Shown here: one piece after another, positions 15,744 through 23,291 of the stretch
Layout of the letters: the number at the start of each line of letters is the position of its first letter
Position numbering within the stretch: the first letter of the stretch is position 1
Assembly: GCA_020431915.1 (NCBI GenBank)
Contig: JAGQHJ010000012.1
Location: forward strand, 1-46,882
Reading direction: 5' to 3'
Source: Cyanobacteria bacterium HKST-UBA04
Lineage (GTDB): Bacteria; Cyanobacteriota; Vampirovibrionia; Vampirovibrionales; JAGQHJ01
Length of the DNA: 46,882 bases
Translations under genes and position numbers: made by a program
Notes under the pieces: generated by a model
What the model was told of the DNA's origin: nothing
Seen by the model: the letters and a program-made list of their open reading frames with translations, nothing else
Database searches by the model: none

Positions 15744-15781
15744 ATAGCCCAGACAGTGTGACGGGAGGTTAAACCAAGACC

Positions 15782-16051
15782 ATGAAGCGAAGAGTCCCGA
15801 CGGAATTGTACCACCAGGTAGGTGGCCTTGGCGGCGGGCTGCCGTCTCCCACCATCCAAACGGCTGGCCAGCAGCAGCGGGCCGCCCAGCGGCTGCAACT
15901 GAATGCTGCCAACACCATGTTTGACAAGGCCATGGCCTACCGGGCCCAGGAGCGCGAGGCGCTGAAAGGGTTGAATGATGTGGCCATCAAAAACTCGCCC
16001 CAGTTTTCCAAAGGGATGACCCAGGCCCTGACCATGCAGAACCAAGCGTAG
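15782..16051 (+). CDS. Family B small protein (B4)
   Basis: Unknown function, 89 residues, the clearest full-length family B member besides B2. ATG with GGGAGG 13 nt upstream. MKRRVPTELYHQVGGLGGG is followed by the core TIQTAGQQQRAAQRLQ, NTMFDKAMAYRAQERE, GLNDVAIKN and SKGMTQALTM. Here the usual order is reversed: the B gene precedes an A gene, only 34 bp apart, so B4 and A5 are probably one transcript. A C9 tract lies upstream. Confidence 0.85.
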   Translation: MKRRVPTELYHQVGGLGGGLPSPTIQTAGQQQRAAQRLQLNAANTMFDKAMAYRAQEREALKGLNDVAIKNSPQFSKGMTQALTMQNQA

Positions 16052-16085
16052 GTTAACCCCCACAAGACTTTAGGAGATTGCCATT

Positions 16086-16310
16086 ATGACTTCCGTTGCC
16101 GGATTAGGACGTATGCAAGGGTACATCGGACAGAACCTGGATTTGGGCCTGTCGATGGATGCCGACATGTTTTCAACCAAGGCCCGGATGGCCCAAACCA
16201 GCCAGCAAATGCAGCAGTTGGGCATGCAGGATACCCAGGAAAGTCTCCAAACGGCCTTGGCCAGTTCCCAACAGGCCGGCGGCGGTTCCGCCATGGGTGG
16301 CTTGGCCTAA
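16086..16310 (+). CDS. Family A small protein (A5)
   Basis: Unknown function, 74 residues, last gene of the array. ATG with AGGAG 9 nt upstream. MTSVAGLGRMQGYIGQNLDL is followed by the D, M and T positions and LGMQDTQES, with Gly in place of the usual Ala, and a short Gly-rich tail (QQAGGGSAMGGLA). It is Met/Gln-rich with no signal peptide. It shares a bidirectional terminator hairpin with the oncoming trmD gene. Confidence 0.85.
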   Translation: MTSVAGLGRMQGYIGQNLDLGLSMDADMFSTKARMAQTSQQMQQLGMQDTQESLQTALASSQQAGGGSAMGGLA

Positions 16311-16343
16311 GTCTCCACTTAATTTGTTTAAGCGATGCGATGA

Positions 16344-16382
16344 TACCGGTCCGGTTTACTGACAGAGTAAATCGGGCCGGTA
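16344..16382. terminator. Shared hairpin between A5 and trmD
   Basis: A 17-bp stem with two G-U pairs runs from TACCGG to CCGGTA around a 5-nt loop. It covers the trmD stop codon and lies 34 bp past A5. U-runs are poor on both sides, so it may mainly block read-through between convergent genes. Confidence 0.55.
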
Positions 16383-17036
16383 CTGTTTGGTAACGGTCTC
16401 GGCGGCTTGTCGGCGCCAGTCGGCAATGGCCTGGTGATTGCCGGAACGCAACACGTCGGGGACCGCCAAGCCGTTGATGGTGGCCGGTTTGGTATATTGC
16501 GGGTATTCCAGCCGGCTGTTTTCAAAAGACTCGTGATGGCTTGATTCCTGATGGCCCAACACGCCGGGCAGCAGGCGCCCCACGGCATCAATCAGGCATG
16601 CGGCCGGCAGCTCGCCGCCGGTCAGTACAAAGTCACCGAGTGACAGCAGCTCGAGGTTGGGGATTAATTCGAGGATTCGGGCGTCCACCCCTTCGTAGTG
16701 GCCACAAATAAGCACCAGCTCGTCGACCTGGGCAAGCGCATGGGCCATGGGCTGTTTGAACGGCGTGCCCCACGGTGAGAGCATCATAACCCGGTGGTTG
16801 GATGGCAGGGGCTGAATGTGCTGCCAGGCATCGAGCAGGGGTTGGCACATCATCACCATGCCAGGCCCCCCGCCATAAGGGGTGTCGTCAACCTTGTGGT
16901 GCACGTCGGCGGTAAACTGCCGGGGGTTTACCGTGCGCAGGGTCAGCAGGCCCTTGTTCTGGGCCCGGCCAATGATGCTTTCCGAGCAGATTTGTGTGAT
17001 GAGCTCGGGGAAGAGGGTAATAACAGTGAATTTCAT
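16356..17036 (-). CDS. trmD: tRNA (guanine-37-N1)-methyltransferase
   Basis: Methylates G37 of tRNAs reading CNN codons, preventing +1 frameshifting. The start is the ATG at 17036, giving MKFTVITLFPELI, the family N-terminus; longer frames add unrelated sequence. The SPOUT knot is visible: YGGGPGMVMM, HRVMMLSPWGTPF, LVLICGHYEGVDARI and LSLGDFVLTGGELPA. Length (227 residues) is normal for the family, and it ends shortly after the C-terminal DNA/RNA-binding helices. It lies 32 bp downstream of rimM, as in most bacteria; rpsP and rplS are not adjacent on the visible side. Confidence 0.96.
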   Translation of the reverse strand: MKFTVITLFPELITQICSESIIGRAQNKGLLTLRTVNPRQFTADVHHKVDDTPYGGGPGMVMMCQPLLDAWQHIQPLPSNHRVMMLSPWGTPFKQPMAHALAQVDELVLICGHYEGVDARILELIPNLELLSLGDFVLTGGELPAACLIDAVGRLLPGVLGHQESSHHESFENSRLEYPQYTKPATINGLAVPDVLRSGNHQAIADWRRQAAETVTKQYRPDLLCQ

Positions 17037-17068
17037 AGGCGGTGGCAACGACCAAGATTGTCTGAAAA

Positions 17069-17710
17069 TCAGGCGGGATCGAACATGCTGTCGAGGCCGG
17101 CCAGATGCAGGGTACGGGTATCGGGGCAGACCTCGGCAATGAACGGCTGGGTATACGGCACGCAAACGGTGTCGGATTGCACGCCGTTTGCTTGAGCCGG
17201 TGGGGCGATGTCGATGTAGAGCGTGTCGCCGGCAGACATCACGGTGGCCACAGTACCCAGAACACGCTGGGTGTCATGGCTGATGACGCTCATGCCCTGT
17301 AGATCGTCGGCATACACTTCGCCGGCTTGGAGGGGTGGTAAATCGTCGAGGGCTGCCACCAGTTTGTGGCCTTTGAGGGCCTCGGCCTCGTTGCGGGTGT
17401 TGATACCGGCCAGCTTGACGATGGCCAGGCCGTTGGCGATTCTGATGCGCTCGATGGCCAATGGTGCCGACGGGGCTGGGTTGGGTTTCAGCACGGAGGC
17501 AGGGGCCTGCAGCATGACCGTTTGAAGCCGAGCCGGGCCTTCAGCCCAGCGCATGGCCGTGTCGTAGGGACGAACTTTTATTTCGCCCCCCAGGCCACGG
17601 GCGGCCGTGATGGTACCAATCAGCCGCCGGGTGTCGGTGTCGGTGGCTGGGGCCGATTGGCCGGGAGCGGGGGCATCATGGGGAGCGTCATGGTTCAGTG
17701 TCGGGGGCAC
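17069..17710 (-). CDS. rimM: Ribosome maturation factor RimM
   Basis: Assists late assembly of the 30S head. The 213-residue protein has a 28-residue Pro/Ala-rich N-terminal extension (MPPTLNHDAPHDAPAPGQSA) not usual for the family. The RimM N-domain follows (LIGTITAARGLGGEIKVRPY, then IANGLAIVKLAGINTRNEAEALKG) and then the PRC barrel (LPPLQAGEVYADDLQGMSVI to DTVCVPYTQPFIAEVCPDTRTLHL). An internal start is not obvious, so the extension may be real. It heads rimM-trmD on the minus strand. A tandem pair of GGTCAAACCA units lies 60 bp upstream. Confidence 0.94.
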   Translation of the reverse strand: MPPTLNHDAPHDAPAPGQSAPATDTDTRRLIGTITAARGLGGEIKVRPYDTAMRWAEGPARLQTVMLQAPASVLKPNPAPSAPLAIERIRIANGLAIVKLAGINTRNEAEALKGHKLVAALDDLPPLQAGEVYADDLQGMSVISHDTQRVLGTVATVMSAGDTLYIDIAPPAQANGVQSDTVCVPYTQPFIAEVCPDTRTLHLAGLDSMFDPA

Positions 17711-17770
17711 AGGGGGCGATTCCTTTGGATGGGCGGGGGATTTCTATATGTTACAAGCGTCAATGTTTGA

Positions 17771-17790
17771 GGTCAAACCAGGTCAAACCA
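17771..17790 (-). repeat. Tandem 10-bp repeat upstream of rimM
   Basis: Two adjacent perfect copies of GGTCAAACCA. On the minus strand this is TGGTTTGACC twice, placed where a rimM promoter or operator would be. Each unit is also a near-palindrome (GGT/ACC ends). Confidence 0.6.
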
Positions 17791-17818
17791 AAAGGCTTGC
17801 TTTAACGTGTTTAAACGC

Positions 17819-17859
17819 ACACAGCCCCAAACCAGTGTCTTGGTGTCTTGGGGCTGTGT
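17819..17859 (-). terminator. Terminator after the MTA phosphorylase gene
   Basis: A perfect 12-bp stem (ACACAGCCCCAA with TTGGGGCTGTGT) and 17-nt loop lie about 66 bp past the mtnP stop. The minus-strand tail is GCGTTTAAA, a modest U-run. Confidence 0.6.
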
Positions 17860-17924
17860 CTAAAAATACAGGGGGCGCGTGGTGCGCGCGCCGTAGAAAA
17901 GAGGAGAGATGACCGGAGCAGCCC

Positions 17925-18713
17925 TTAATGGGTGGCTACGGCTGCTGCGGTGGTGGCAAAGGAGTCCACCGGGATTTTCTCGATGAGGGTGAACAGCAGG
18001 GTGCGCAGTTTATCGTTGTTTTCGGCCATCACCTTCAGCACTTCCTCGTGGCTTACCGGTTCAATACCCGGTACACCCGTGTCGTAGTCGGTGACCAGCG
18101 AGATGTTGACGGCCGACATATCCAGTTCCTTGACCAGGTGAACTTCCGGGTACTGGGTCATGTTGATGACGTCCCAGCCAGCCTGGCGGTACCAATCGCT
18201 TTCGGCACGGGTACTGAAGCGGGGGCCTTCGATAACGACGACGGTGCCTGTCGGGTGGTATTCCACACCGGTTTGGCGGGCCGATTCGATGGCCAGCTGG
18301 CGCAATTGTTCATCATACGGGTCGGCGGCACTAACGTGGCGGATGACCGGCCCGTCGAAAAAGGTATCCACGCGCCGGTAGGTCCGGTTGACGTATTGGT
18401 CGCAGAAAACGAACTGGCCGGGTTTGACTTCCTGTTTTAGGCTGCCAACGGCACAAGGGGCAATAACCTTGCTGACGCCCAGTTTTTTAAAGGCCCAGAC
18501 GTTGGCCCGGAAATTGATTTTGTGCGGGGGAATGGTGTGACGCAGCCCGTGACGGGGCAGAAAGGCGACTTGTTTGCCGGCAATATTGCCCACGGTGATG
18601 TCGCTGCTGGTCAATCCGTAAGGGGTTTCCACCTGGACGGTCTGGGCATTTTCAATAAAATCGTAGAAACCCGAACCACCGAATACACCAATGTCTGCGT
18701 GAATCGTACTCAT
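17925..18713 (-). CDS. mtnP: S-methyl-5'-thioadenosine phosphorylase
   Basis: Phosphorolysis of 5'-methylthioadenosine to adenine and 5-methylthioribose-1-phosphate, recycling the by-product of polyamine and related SAM-dependent reactions. The 262-residue protein shows the phosphate-binding start IGVFGGSGFYDF, then PRHGLRHTIPPHKINFRAN. Also present are GPRFSTRAESDWYR and the diagnostic INMTQYPEVHLVKELDMS followed by TDYD, which separates MTA phosphorylases from guanosine/inosine phosphorylases. The rest of the methionine salvage pathway is not in the window. Probably monocistronic: a terminator follows, and 136 bp separate it from the ndh stop upstream. Confidence 0.93.
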   Translation of the reverse strand: MSTIHADIGVFGGSGFYDFIENAQTVQVETPYGLTSSDITVGNIAGKQVAFLPRHGLRHTIPPHKINFRANVWAFKKLGVSKVIAPCAVGSLKQEVKPGQFVFCDQYVNRTYRRVDTFFDGPVIRHVSAADPYDEQLRQLAIESARQTGVEYHPTGTVVVIEGPRFSTRAESDWYRQAGWDVINMTQYPEVHLVKELDMSAVNISLVTDYDTGVPGIEPVSHEEVLKVMAENNDKLRTLLFTLIEKIPVDSFATTAAAVATH

Positions 18714-18849
18714 AGTTGCGCACCTTATTTAGCTTGTTGATATTTAGTTCGTTAATTCTTTTATCTGTCACGGGGCAAGCATCGCCACAAGGGGATGCCA
18801 TGCAGTATGACACAAACCCCGACCCCGGCCATAGTCTTTCATCAAAAGC

Positions 18850-20217
18850 CTAGGTCAGTTTGGCGTCGTAATAGGTCTGGCGAAGCCAGGCAATGTGGCG
18901 GCCGTGCATGGTCAGGTTGTCAAACAGGCCGGGAATCTTGGGTAGCAGTTCGGGGGTTAGCATGGCTTTGTGCTGCCCAAGCGAAACGACCTGGCCCTTG
19001 TTTTTAAAGACAAAGCCCTTGCGGCGTTGGGGCAGGTGGCGGCGCTTGTACTGTAAAATGTCATCGGCTACGTACTGGGCCATCTGTTCGGTAGCCTGGC
19101 TGCTGGCGGGCACTACCGAACCGCTGGCATCCGTTACCCCGGCAGCGTCGCCAATAACGTACATGTTGGCGTGCCCCGGTATTTCCAGCCAGTCGTTTAC
19201 ACAGACCCGGTCGCTGCCTGGCAGCTGCTCGGTGTTTTCCGGCAGCAGCCGGGGCGGAATGTTGGCCTGGATACCAGCCAGCCAGATGGGCGGCAGATCC
19301 ACTTCCCATATCGTTTCGACCACTTCCTTGGTGTCGGGGTGGGTCGATTCGGTAATCAGCGTGGTGTCGGTTACCAGCTTGACGCGGTTGTTGGAGTGCA
19401 CGTGGATGCCGGCCGCCAGCAAATGCTGCATGACGATGGCCTGTTCCTTTTCGCTGGCCATCGGCAGAATGTTGTGCTCGGCTTCAATCAGTCGGATGTC
19501 CGGCTGCAGGGAGGCCAGTTCCTGGGGGTAGTGCTCGACAATCTGGCGGTGCAGGTACGTGTTCAGTTCAAAGCTCAACTCCACACCGGACGGCCCGGCC
19601 CCGATAATGTAGAACGGTAGTTGCAGGTATTCGTAGGGCTGTTTGCGCCGGATCTGGGCCAACTGTTCCAGGCGCTCATCGATGGCGTGTTGGAAACGAG
19701 CCATATGGTTGGGGTTGAGCAGGGGAATGGTGTGTTGTCGAGCCCCTTCAATGTTGTAATAGTTGGGCCGGGCTCCGGTGGCCAGTACGGCCACGTTGAA
19801 AGGCAAAGGGCCTTGGGTGGTGTGCAGGATGGATTTTGTTTCGGCCGAGGGGGCCCATTCTATCCATTCGGCACTGCCCTGTACGTATTGACAGGCCTCG
19901 CCCCACTGGTCGAAAAAGGGTTTGCGATCCACGCTGGGTTGACGGCCGTTGAGGGTTTCGTACAGATAGGGCCTGAAAATGAACGCCGGTTGCGGATCAA
20001 TCAGCCGGATGCGCAGGGGCTGCTTATGGCGGTGGCCGTTGCTTGCCCGTTCGGCTTTCATCATGGCCTTGGCCAGGGTAAAGCCGCCAATACCGCCCCC
20101 GATAACCACCACATCAAAGGTGTCGACATGCTGCTGTCCGGCACTAGGCCGGGCGGCTTGCCGTTCGGGTGTCTGCTGGCGGGAATGCCGGGTAAGCTGG
20201 GAAGAGGAGTTCACCAT
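18850..20217 (-). CDS. Type II NADH:quinone oxidoreductase-like flavoprotein
   Basis: FAD protein of the NDH-2 family, which passes electrons from NADH to quinone at the membrane without pumping protons. After a 28-residue polar leader comes the FAD-binding VVVIGGGIGGFTLAKAM, and IRLIDPQPAFIFRPYLYETL, the NDH-2 variant with F-x-P-x-L-x-E. NVAVLATGARPNYY, the second dinucleotide fold FYIIGAGPSGVELSFEL and MYVIGDAAGVTDASG with PASSQATEQM complete the pattern. A C-terminal segment (KIPGLFDNLTMHGRHIAWLRQTYY) resembles the membrane-anchoring helix. Length 455, normal. A sulfide:quinone-type role is less likely because its redox cysteines are absent. Confidence 0.85.
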   Translation of the reverse strand: MVNSSSQLTRHSRQQTPERQAARPSAGQQHVDTFDVVVIGGGIGGFTLAKAMMKAERASNGHRHKQPLRIRLIDPQPAFIFRPYLYETLNGRQPSVDRKPFFDQWGEACQYVQGSAEWIEWAPSAETKSILHTTQGPLPFNVAVLATGARPNYYNIEGARQHTIPLLNPNHMARFQHAIDERLEQLAQIRRKQPYEYLQLPFYIIGAGPSGVELSFELNTYLHRQIVEHYPQELASLQPDIRLIEAEHNILPMASEKEQAIVMQHLLAAGIHVHSNNRVKLVTDTTLITESTHPDTKEVVETIWEVDLPPIWLAGIQANIPPRLLPENTEQLPGSDRVCVNDWLEIPGHANMYVIGDAAGVTDASGSVVPASSQATEQMAQYVADDILQYKRRHLPQRRKGFVFKNKGQVVSLGQHKAMLTPELLPKIPGLFDNLTMHGRHIAWLRQTYYDAKLT

Positions 20218-20576
20218 AACTGTCGGGGGTTGTCGCTTTAAAAAGGGAGGAGACGGGAGCTGTGTGGTACTGCAAGGTGGGGTTTAGGCCACAGAGCTAC
20301 AGGGTTATAGGCGCATAGGAGCACAGAATCTACACAGCTTAGCAGAAACAGGGGGGCAGAATAGGGTGCGGCAAGGGCCCTACGCGGTAAACCGTTACAG
20401 TGGGCTTTTTTATTAATGTGGCATGGTGACAGGTAACGGGGGAAGGGGGGATGTGGTGCGCGGGTGGGGGTATCCTCGTGTTACAGTAGACAGGCCAACC
20501 TTGGCCTGTCTACTGGATTGTTCCTGCAGGCTTTAGGCCGTCGAACCGTTGCCGGAGTCGAAAACGACCGTTGATC
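20218..20576. other. Divergent region between ndh-like gene and ZIP transporter
   Basis: A 359-base gap carrying promoters in both directions and the perfect 30-bp palindrome at 20485-20514. The left two thirds hold short ACAGR-rich repeats (around 20285-20350) and no open frame of interest. Confidence 0.5.
20485..20514. repeat. Perfect 30-bp palindrome upstream of ZIP gene
   Basis: Arms of 14 bp (AGTAGACAGGCCAA and its complement) around a 2-bp centre. It begins 92 bp before the ATG of the ZIP gene. No U-run follows on either strand, so a terminator is unlikely; it could be an operator or a leader-RNA hairpin. Confidence 0.85.
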
Positions 20577-21437
20577 ATGTCCCTTGAGAAGATTTTCTGG
20601 CCTTTTATGCTGACCCTGTTTGCCGGGTTGTCCACGTCCATTGGTGGCTACCTGGCTTTTTTCGTTCGGCAGCGCAACGTATCGGCCATGGCGTTTATGC
20701 TGGGGTTCAGCGCCGGCGTGATGATTTATATCTCCTTTGTCGAGATCCTGCAGCAATCCCAGGTGTATTTAATCCATGCCATCGGGCCGGGCGGGGCGTG
20801 GGTGATGGTGGGCAGCTTTTTTATTGGAATTGGGGCTACGGCCATGGTCGACAACCTCTTCCCCGACCACATCGATCCCGAGCTGTTGGCCCATAACAGC
20901 CATACGCCGTCACCGGCTGTATCCGACGAGGCGCTGGTCTATGGCCAACCGGTGCACGAGGTCAATGACACCCAGGAGTTGCGCCGACGGCTGTTGAACC
21001 GAACCGGCCTGCTGACGGCCCTGGCCATAGGGGTGCACAACCTGCCCGAGGGACTGGTGACCTTTATGGCCGGCTATTCCAACATCAGTTGGGGCCTAAG
21101 CATTGCCGCGGCCATCGCCATCCATAACATCCCCGAAGGGATTGCCGTGGCCCTGCCCATATACCAGGCCACCAACAACAAGCTGAGAGCCTTTACCATG
21201 GCCACCCTATCTGGGTTGGCCGAACCGATAGGGGCCCTGCTGGGTTATTTTGTGTTGTGGCCCTTTATGAACGACGTGACGCTGGGGGTCATTTTTGCCT
21301 TGATTGCCGGCATCATGATCTATATTTCCTTTGACGAACTGATTCCCATTGCAGCCAATTACGCCCAAAGCGGCTTTGCTTTGAGCGGGCTGTTTCTGGG
21401 TATGCTCGTAATGGCGGTTAGCTTGCTGCTGCTGTAA
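20577..21437 (+). CDS. zupT: ZIP family divalent metal transporter
   Basis: Inner-membrane importer of zinc and related divalent metals. The 286-residue protein has eight predicted membrane helices. The metal-binding motifs of helices 4 and 5 are intact: HNLPEG (154-159) and HNIPEG (183-188), the latter in IHNIPEGIAVALPIY, as in bacterial ZupT. A cytoplasmic loop between helices 3 and 4 (HNSHTPSPAVSDE onward) carries several His and acidic residues. The ATG at 20577 gives the family start; a TTG two codons earlier has no better ribosome site (GGAG is 14 nt from it). The 30-bp palindrome upstream may relate to metal control. Confidence 0.9.
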   Translation: MSLEKIFWPFMLTLFAGLSTSIGGYLAFFVRQRNVSAMAFMLGFSAGVMIYISFVEILQQSQVYLIHAIGPGGAWVMVGSFFIGIGATAMVDNLFPDHIDPELLAHNSHTPSPAVSDEALVYGQPVHEVNDTQELRRRLLNRTGLLTALAIGVHNLPEGLVTFMAGYSNISWGLSIAAAIAIHNIPEGIAVALPIYQATNNKLRAFTMATLSGLAEPIGALLGYFVLWPFMNDVTLGVIFALIAGIMIYISFDELIPIAANYAQSGFALSGLFLGMLVMAVSLLLL

Positions 21438-21458
21438 CCTTCGTGGGAGAGAGGCTGT

Positions 21459-21668
21459 TTACGTCAACAAGTGGCTTTTTCCGTCCAGGGCAGCCAGGTA
21501 GCTGAGCATGGGACCATCTTCGGTATGCACACCCAGGGCTAACCCATAATGCTTGGGTTTTTCGGTATGCTGCGAGGCAGAGGGCTGTTTGACAGAGTGG
21601 TGGGCTTGGTTGATCGGTTTCATTGGGGTGTCATGGCCTTTGTGGGGTTGCGATGGGGGTGTCTTCAT
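21459..21668 (-). CDS. Small hypothetical protein
   Basis: A 69-residue polar protein I do not recognise. The case for a real gene is the ribosome site: AAGGAG 11 nt before the ATG. The N-terminal half is rich in His, Pro, Lys and Gln (MKTPPSQPHKGHDTP, NQAHHSVKQ). The C-terminal part (HYGLALGVHTEDGPMLSYLA) looks more structured. Its stop lies 21 bp from the ZIP transporter stop, facing it. His-richness beside a metal importer is suggestive but could be chance. Confidence 0.6.
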   Translation of the reverse strand: MKTPPSQPHKGHDTPMKPINQAHHSVKQPSASQHTEKPKHYGLALGVHTEDGPMLSYLAALDGKSHLLT

Positions 21669-22112
21669 TCCGGTTTGATCTCCTTATTCCCAAGCCTGGG
21701 TTGCAAAAAGGTATTTAAACCCTTTTAAAAATGCTGCCTGTAGGGGCAGTCAAGTCCTATATTCCCGTATCGGTAAGATAGTACACAGCTTTAGCTTTTT
21801 CTAGACTGTTTAATCGAGACCGTTGGCGGATCTCAACCTCTATCTGTCCCTCAGTCCCGAGTTGCCATGGAGTATACCATCACCTGCCCCATGCAGGGCA
21901 AGCTTAGTGTATTTTGAACAACGCGATGAACAACATGGTGGGTTGGGCACCAAACCGGTGCCCAGGGTGACGGTTTGATGACGCAGACCAAAGGGCACGC
22001 CGCGTGTACCATTAATCAGGACGGGCGGCGTGCCCAGAGCCGGCTTGGGAACCGAACCAACCTTAGTATATCGAAAATAAATTCGATGTCAAGTCTTTTC
22101 GTATTAAGCGCT
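21669..22112. other. Gap between the small His-rich gene and nanE
   Basis: A 444-base stretch without a gene. It holds the nanE terminator at 21993-22035 and a CTGCC/GGCAG hairpin near 21735. An AT-rich stretch (21700-21790) probably carries the promoter of the small minus-strand gene. Confidence 0.5.
21993..22035 (-). terminator. Terminator after nanE
   Basis: GGGCACGCCGC pairs perfectly with GCGGCGTGCCC (11 bp, 21-nt loop). On the minus strand it is followed by TTTGG. It lies about 78 bp past the nanE stop. Confidence 0.6.
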
Positions 22113-22841
22113 TTATTGACGGCTGTGTTGGGGGATACCGGTCAGAAATCGCTGGGTGATTTGGTGCGGACGGGTAATGGCCGACCCGACCACCACGGCC
22201 CAGGCCCCGGCCTCAAACCCCTGGCGGACCTGTTCGGGGGTCCATACCCGGCCTTCCAGTACCACGGGGCATGGCAGCTGGGCCACCAGGGCCCGGAGCA
22301 GATCCATGTCCGGTTCGCCACAGCGGGCCCGCTCTACCGTGTCGGTGGTGTAACCGGCCAGGGTGGTCCCGACGATGTCAAAACCCAACTCGGCGGCCCG
22401 AAGCCCGTCGTCGAGGGTGGCTACATCGGCCATGAGCCGGTTGTGGGGGTACTGCTGTTTTAGCTCAGTCACGATAGTCGCCAGCAGTTCACCACCGGGG
22501 CGGGGGCGATTGGTGGCGTCGAGGGCCACGATGTCGGCACCGGCTTCGACCACCTGCAGGGCATCGGCCAAGGTGGGCGTAATATACACGTGATCGTTGG
22601 GGGCCTCAATCATGGGCTCGGGTTTGGTCAGGCCAATCAGGGGGATGTGGGGCAAGGCGGTCTTGATGGCCCTGATGTTGTCGGGCTGGGCCGTGCGCAA
22701 TACCCGTGCTCCCCCCAGTACCACGGTTTGGGCCATGGCGCTCAGATGCTCGGGGGTGTTGAGCGGGGCGTTGCCTTCGGCCTGTACCGAGACAATAAGC
22801 TGGTGTTTGAGGGCTTGCAGTAAATCGGTCATGGGTTTCAT
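22113..22841 (-). CDS. nanE: N-acetylmannosamine-6-phosphate 2-epimerase
   Basis: Interconverts ManNAc-6-phosphate and GlcNAc-6-phosphate, normally the last amino-sugar step of sialic acid catabolism. The 242-residue TIM-barrel protein shows LIVSVQAEGNAPLN (family SVQ-P segment), GARVLRTAQPDNIRAIK, PLIGLTKPE, VYITPTLADALQVVEAGADIVALDATNRPRP, LMADVATLDDG, GFDIVGTTLAGYT and AWAVVVGSAITRP. NanA and NanK are not nearby, so it may instead feed ManNAc metabolism for the surface glycan genes elsewhere in this window; that is inference. The ATG at 22841 is followed by a second ATG at 22832, three codons later. Single-gene unit with its own terminator. Confidence 0.92.
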   Translation of the reverse strand: MKPMTDLLQALKHQLIVSVQAEGNAPLNTPEHLSAMAQTVVLGGARVLRTAQPDNIRAIKTALPHIPLIGLTKPEPMIEAPNDHVYITPTLADALQVVEAGADIVALDATNRPRPGGELLATIVTELKQQYPHNRLMADVATLDDGLRAAELGFDIVGTTLAGYTTDTVERARCGEPDMDLLRALVAQLPCPVVLEGRVWTPEQVRQGFEAGAWAVVVGSAITRPHQITQRFLTGIPQHSRQ

Positions 22842-22976
22842 TAAACCTGAAACACGGTTGGGTGGGGTGCTTTTCTATTGGTGATTATTGGATGTGCGCC
22901 TGCCGTTTGTTAAAGGCTTTTTTCTTTGGTAGGGGGGGCAGCCCTTTGGCGAAGGCTTAAAGCTTTTTGTTTTGTT

Positions 22977-23015
22977 AGGGGAGCTAGGGGGGCGCGATGC
23001 CCCCCTAGCTCCCCT
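22977..23015. repeat. Perfect 17-bp-arm G/C stem-loop
   Basis: Arms AGGGGAGCTAGGGGGGC and its exact complement around a GCGAT loop. Allowing one mismatch, the arms extend to 22 bp (TTGTYAGGGG outer ends). No U-run on either side. Confidence 0.9.
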
Positions 23016-23265
23016 GACAACCCCATACCCCCCACGCCGGGGGGCACCCGGACCTGCTTGTACCCGTACGGCTTGGCGAGCTTGGTGTTTCTGGTGTGGG
23101 TTGGCTCGTTTGGTGCTGCAAACTCGCACGCCGAACTGGCGTGCTCAAACAGTGCAGCTAGCGATCGCCTCGCCTACGGTTACGTGCCGAGCGCGATTGG
23201 GTGGGTACTCTCGCCCCCCTTTTCTCCCGCTGTTTCCGCTGCACCGATCAGCCCCTCAGCGGGGG

Positions 23266-23291
23266 TTGGTAGGGGGCTGCCCTCCTACCAA
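23266..23291. repeat. Second G-rich stem-loop in the same gap
   Basis: TTGGTAGGGGG pairs with CCTCCTACCAA (11 bp, one G-U) around a 4-nt loop. It resembles the larger stem-loop in having GGGGGC next to the loop. Confidence 0.7.

Larger units (their letters stand above)
15397..15781. other. Spacer between B3 and B4
   Basis: A 385-base gap with a terminator-like hairpin at 15475-15510 and a C9 homopolymer at 15735-15743. Between them the sequence is AT-rich (15545-15680) and may hold the promoter of B4-A5. No gene is seen. Confidence 0.5.

Noticed and set aside
12042..16310. Small array proteins as WXG100/ESX substrates, RebB killing proteins or type III needle subunits
   Set aside because: No W-x-G motif or matching spacing, no RebB-like core, and no secretion genes nearby. 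Length and helicity alone are not enough.
23161..23168. GCGATCGC, identical to the cyanobacterial HIP1 octamer
   Set aside because: I noticed a single copy; HIP1 genomes carry it about once per kilobase or more, so this is likely chance.
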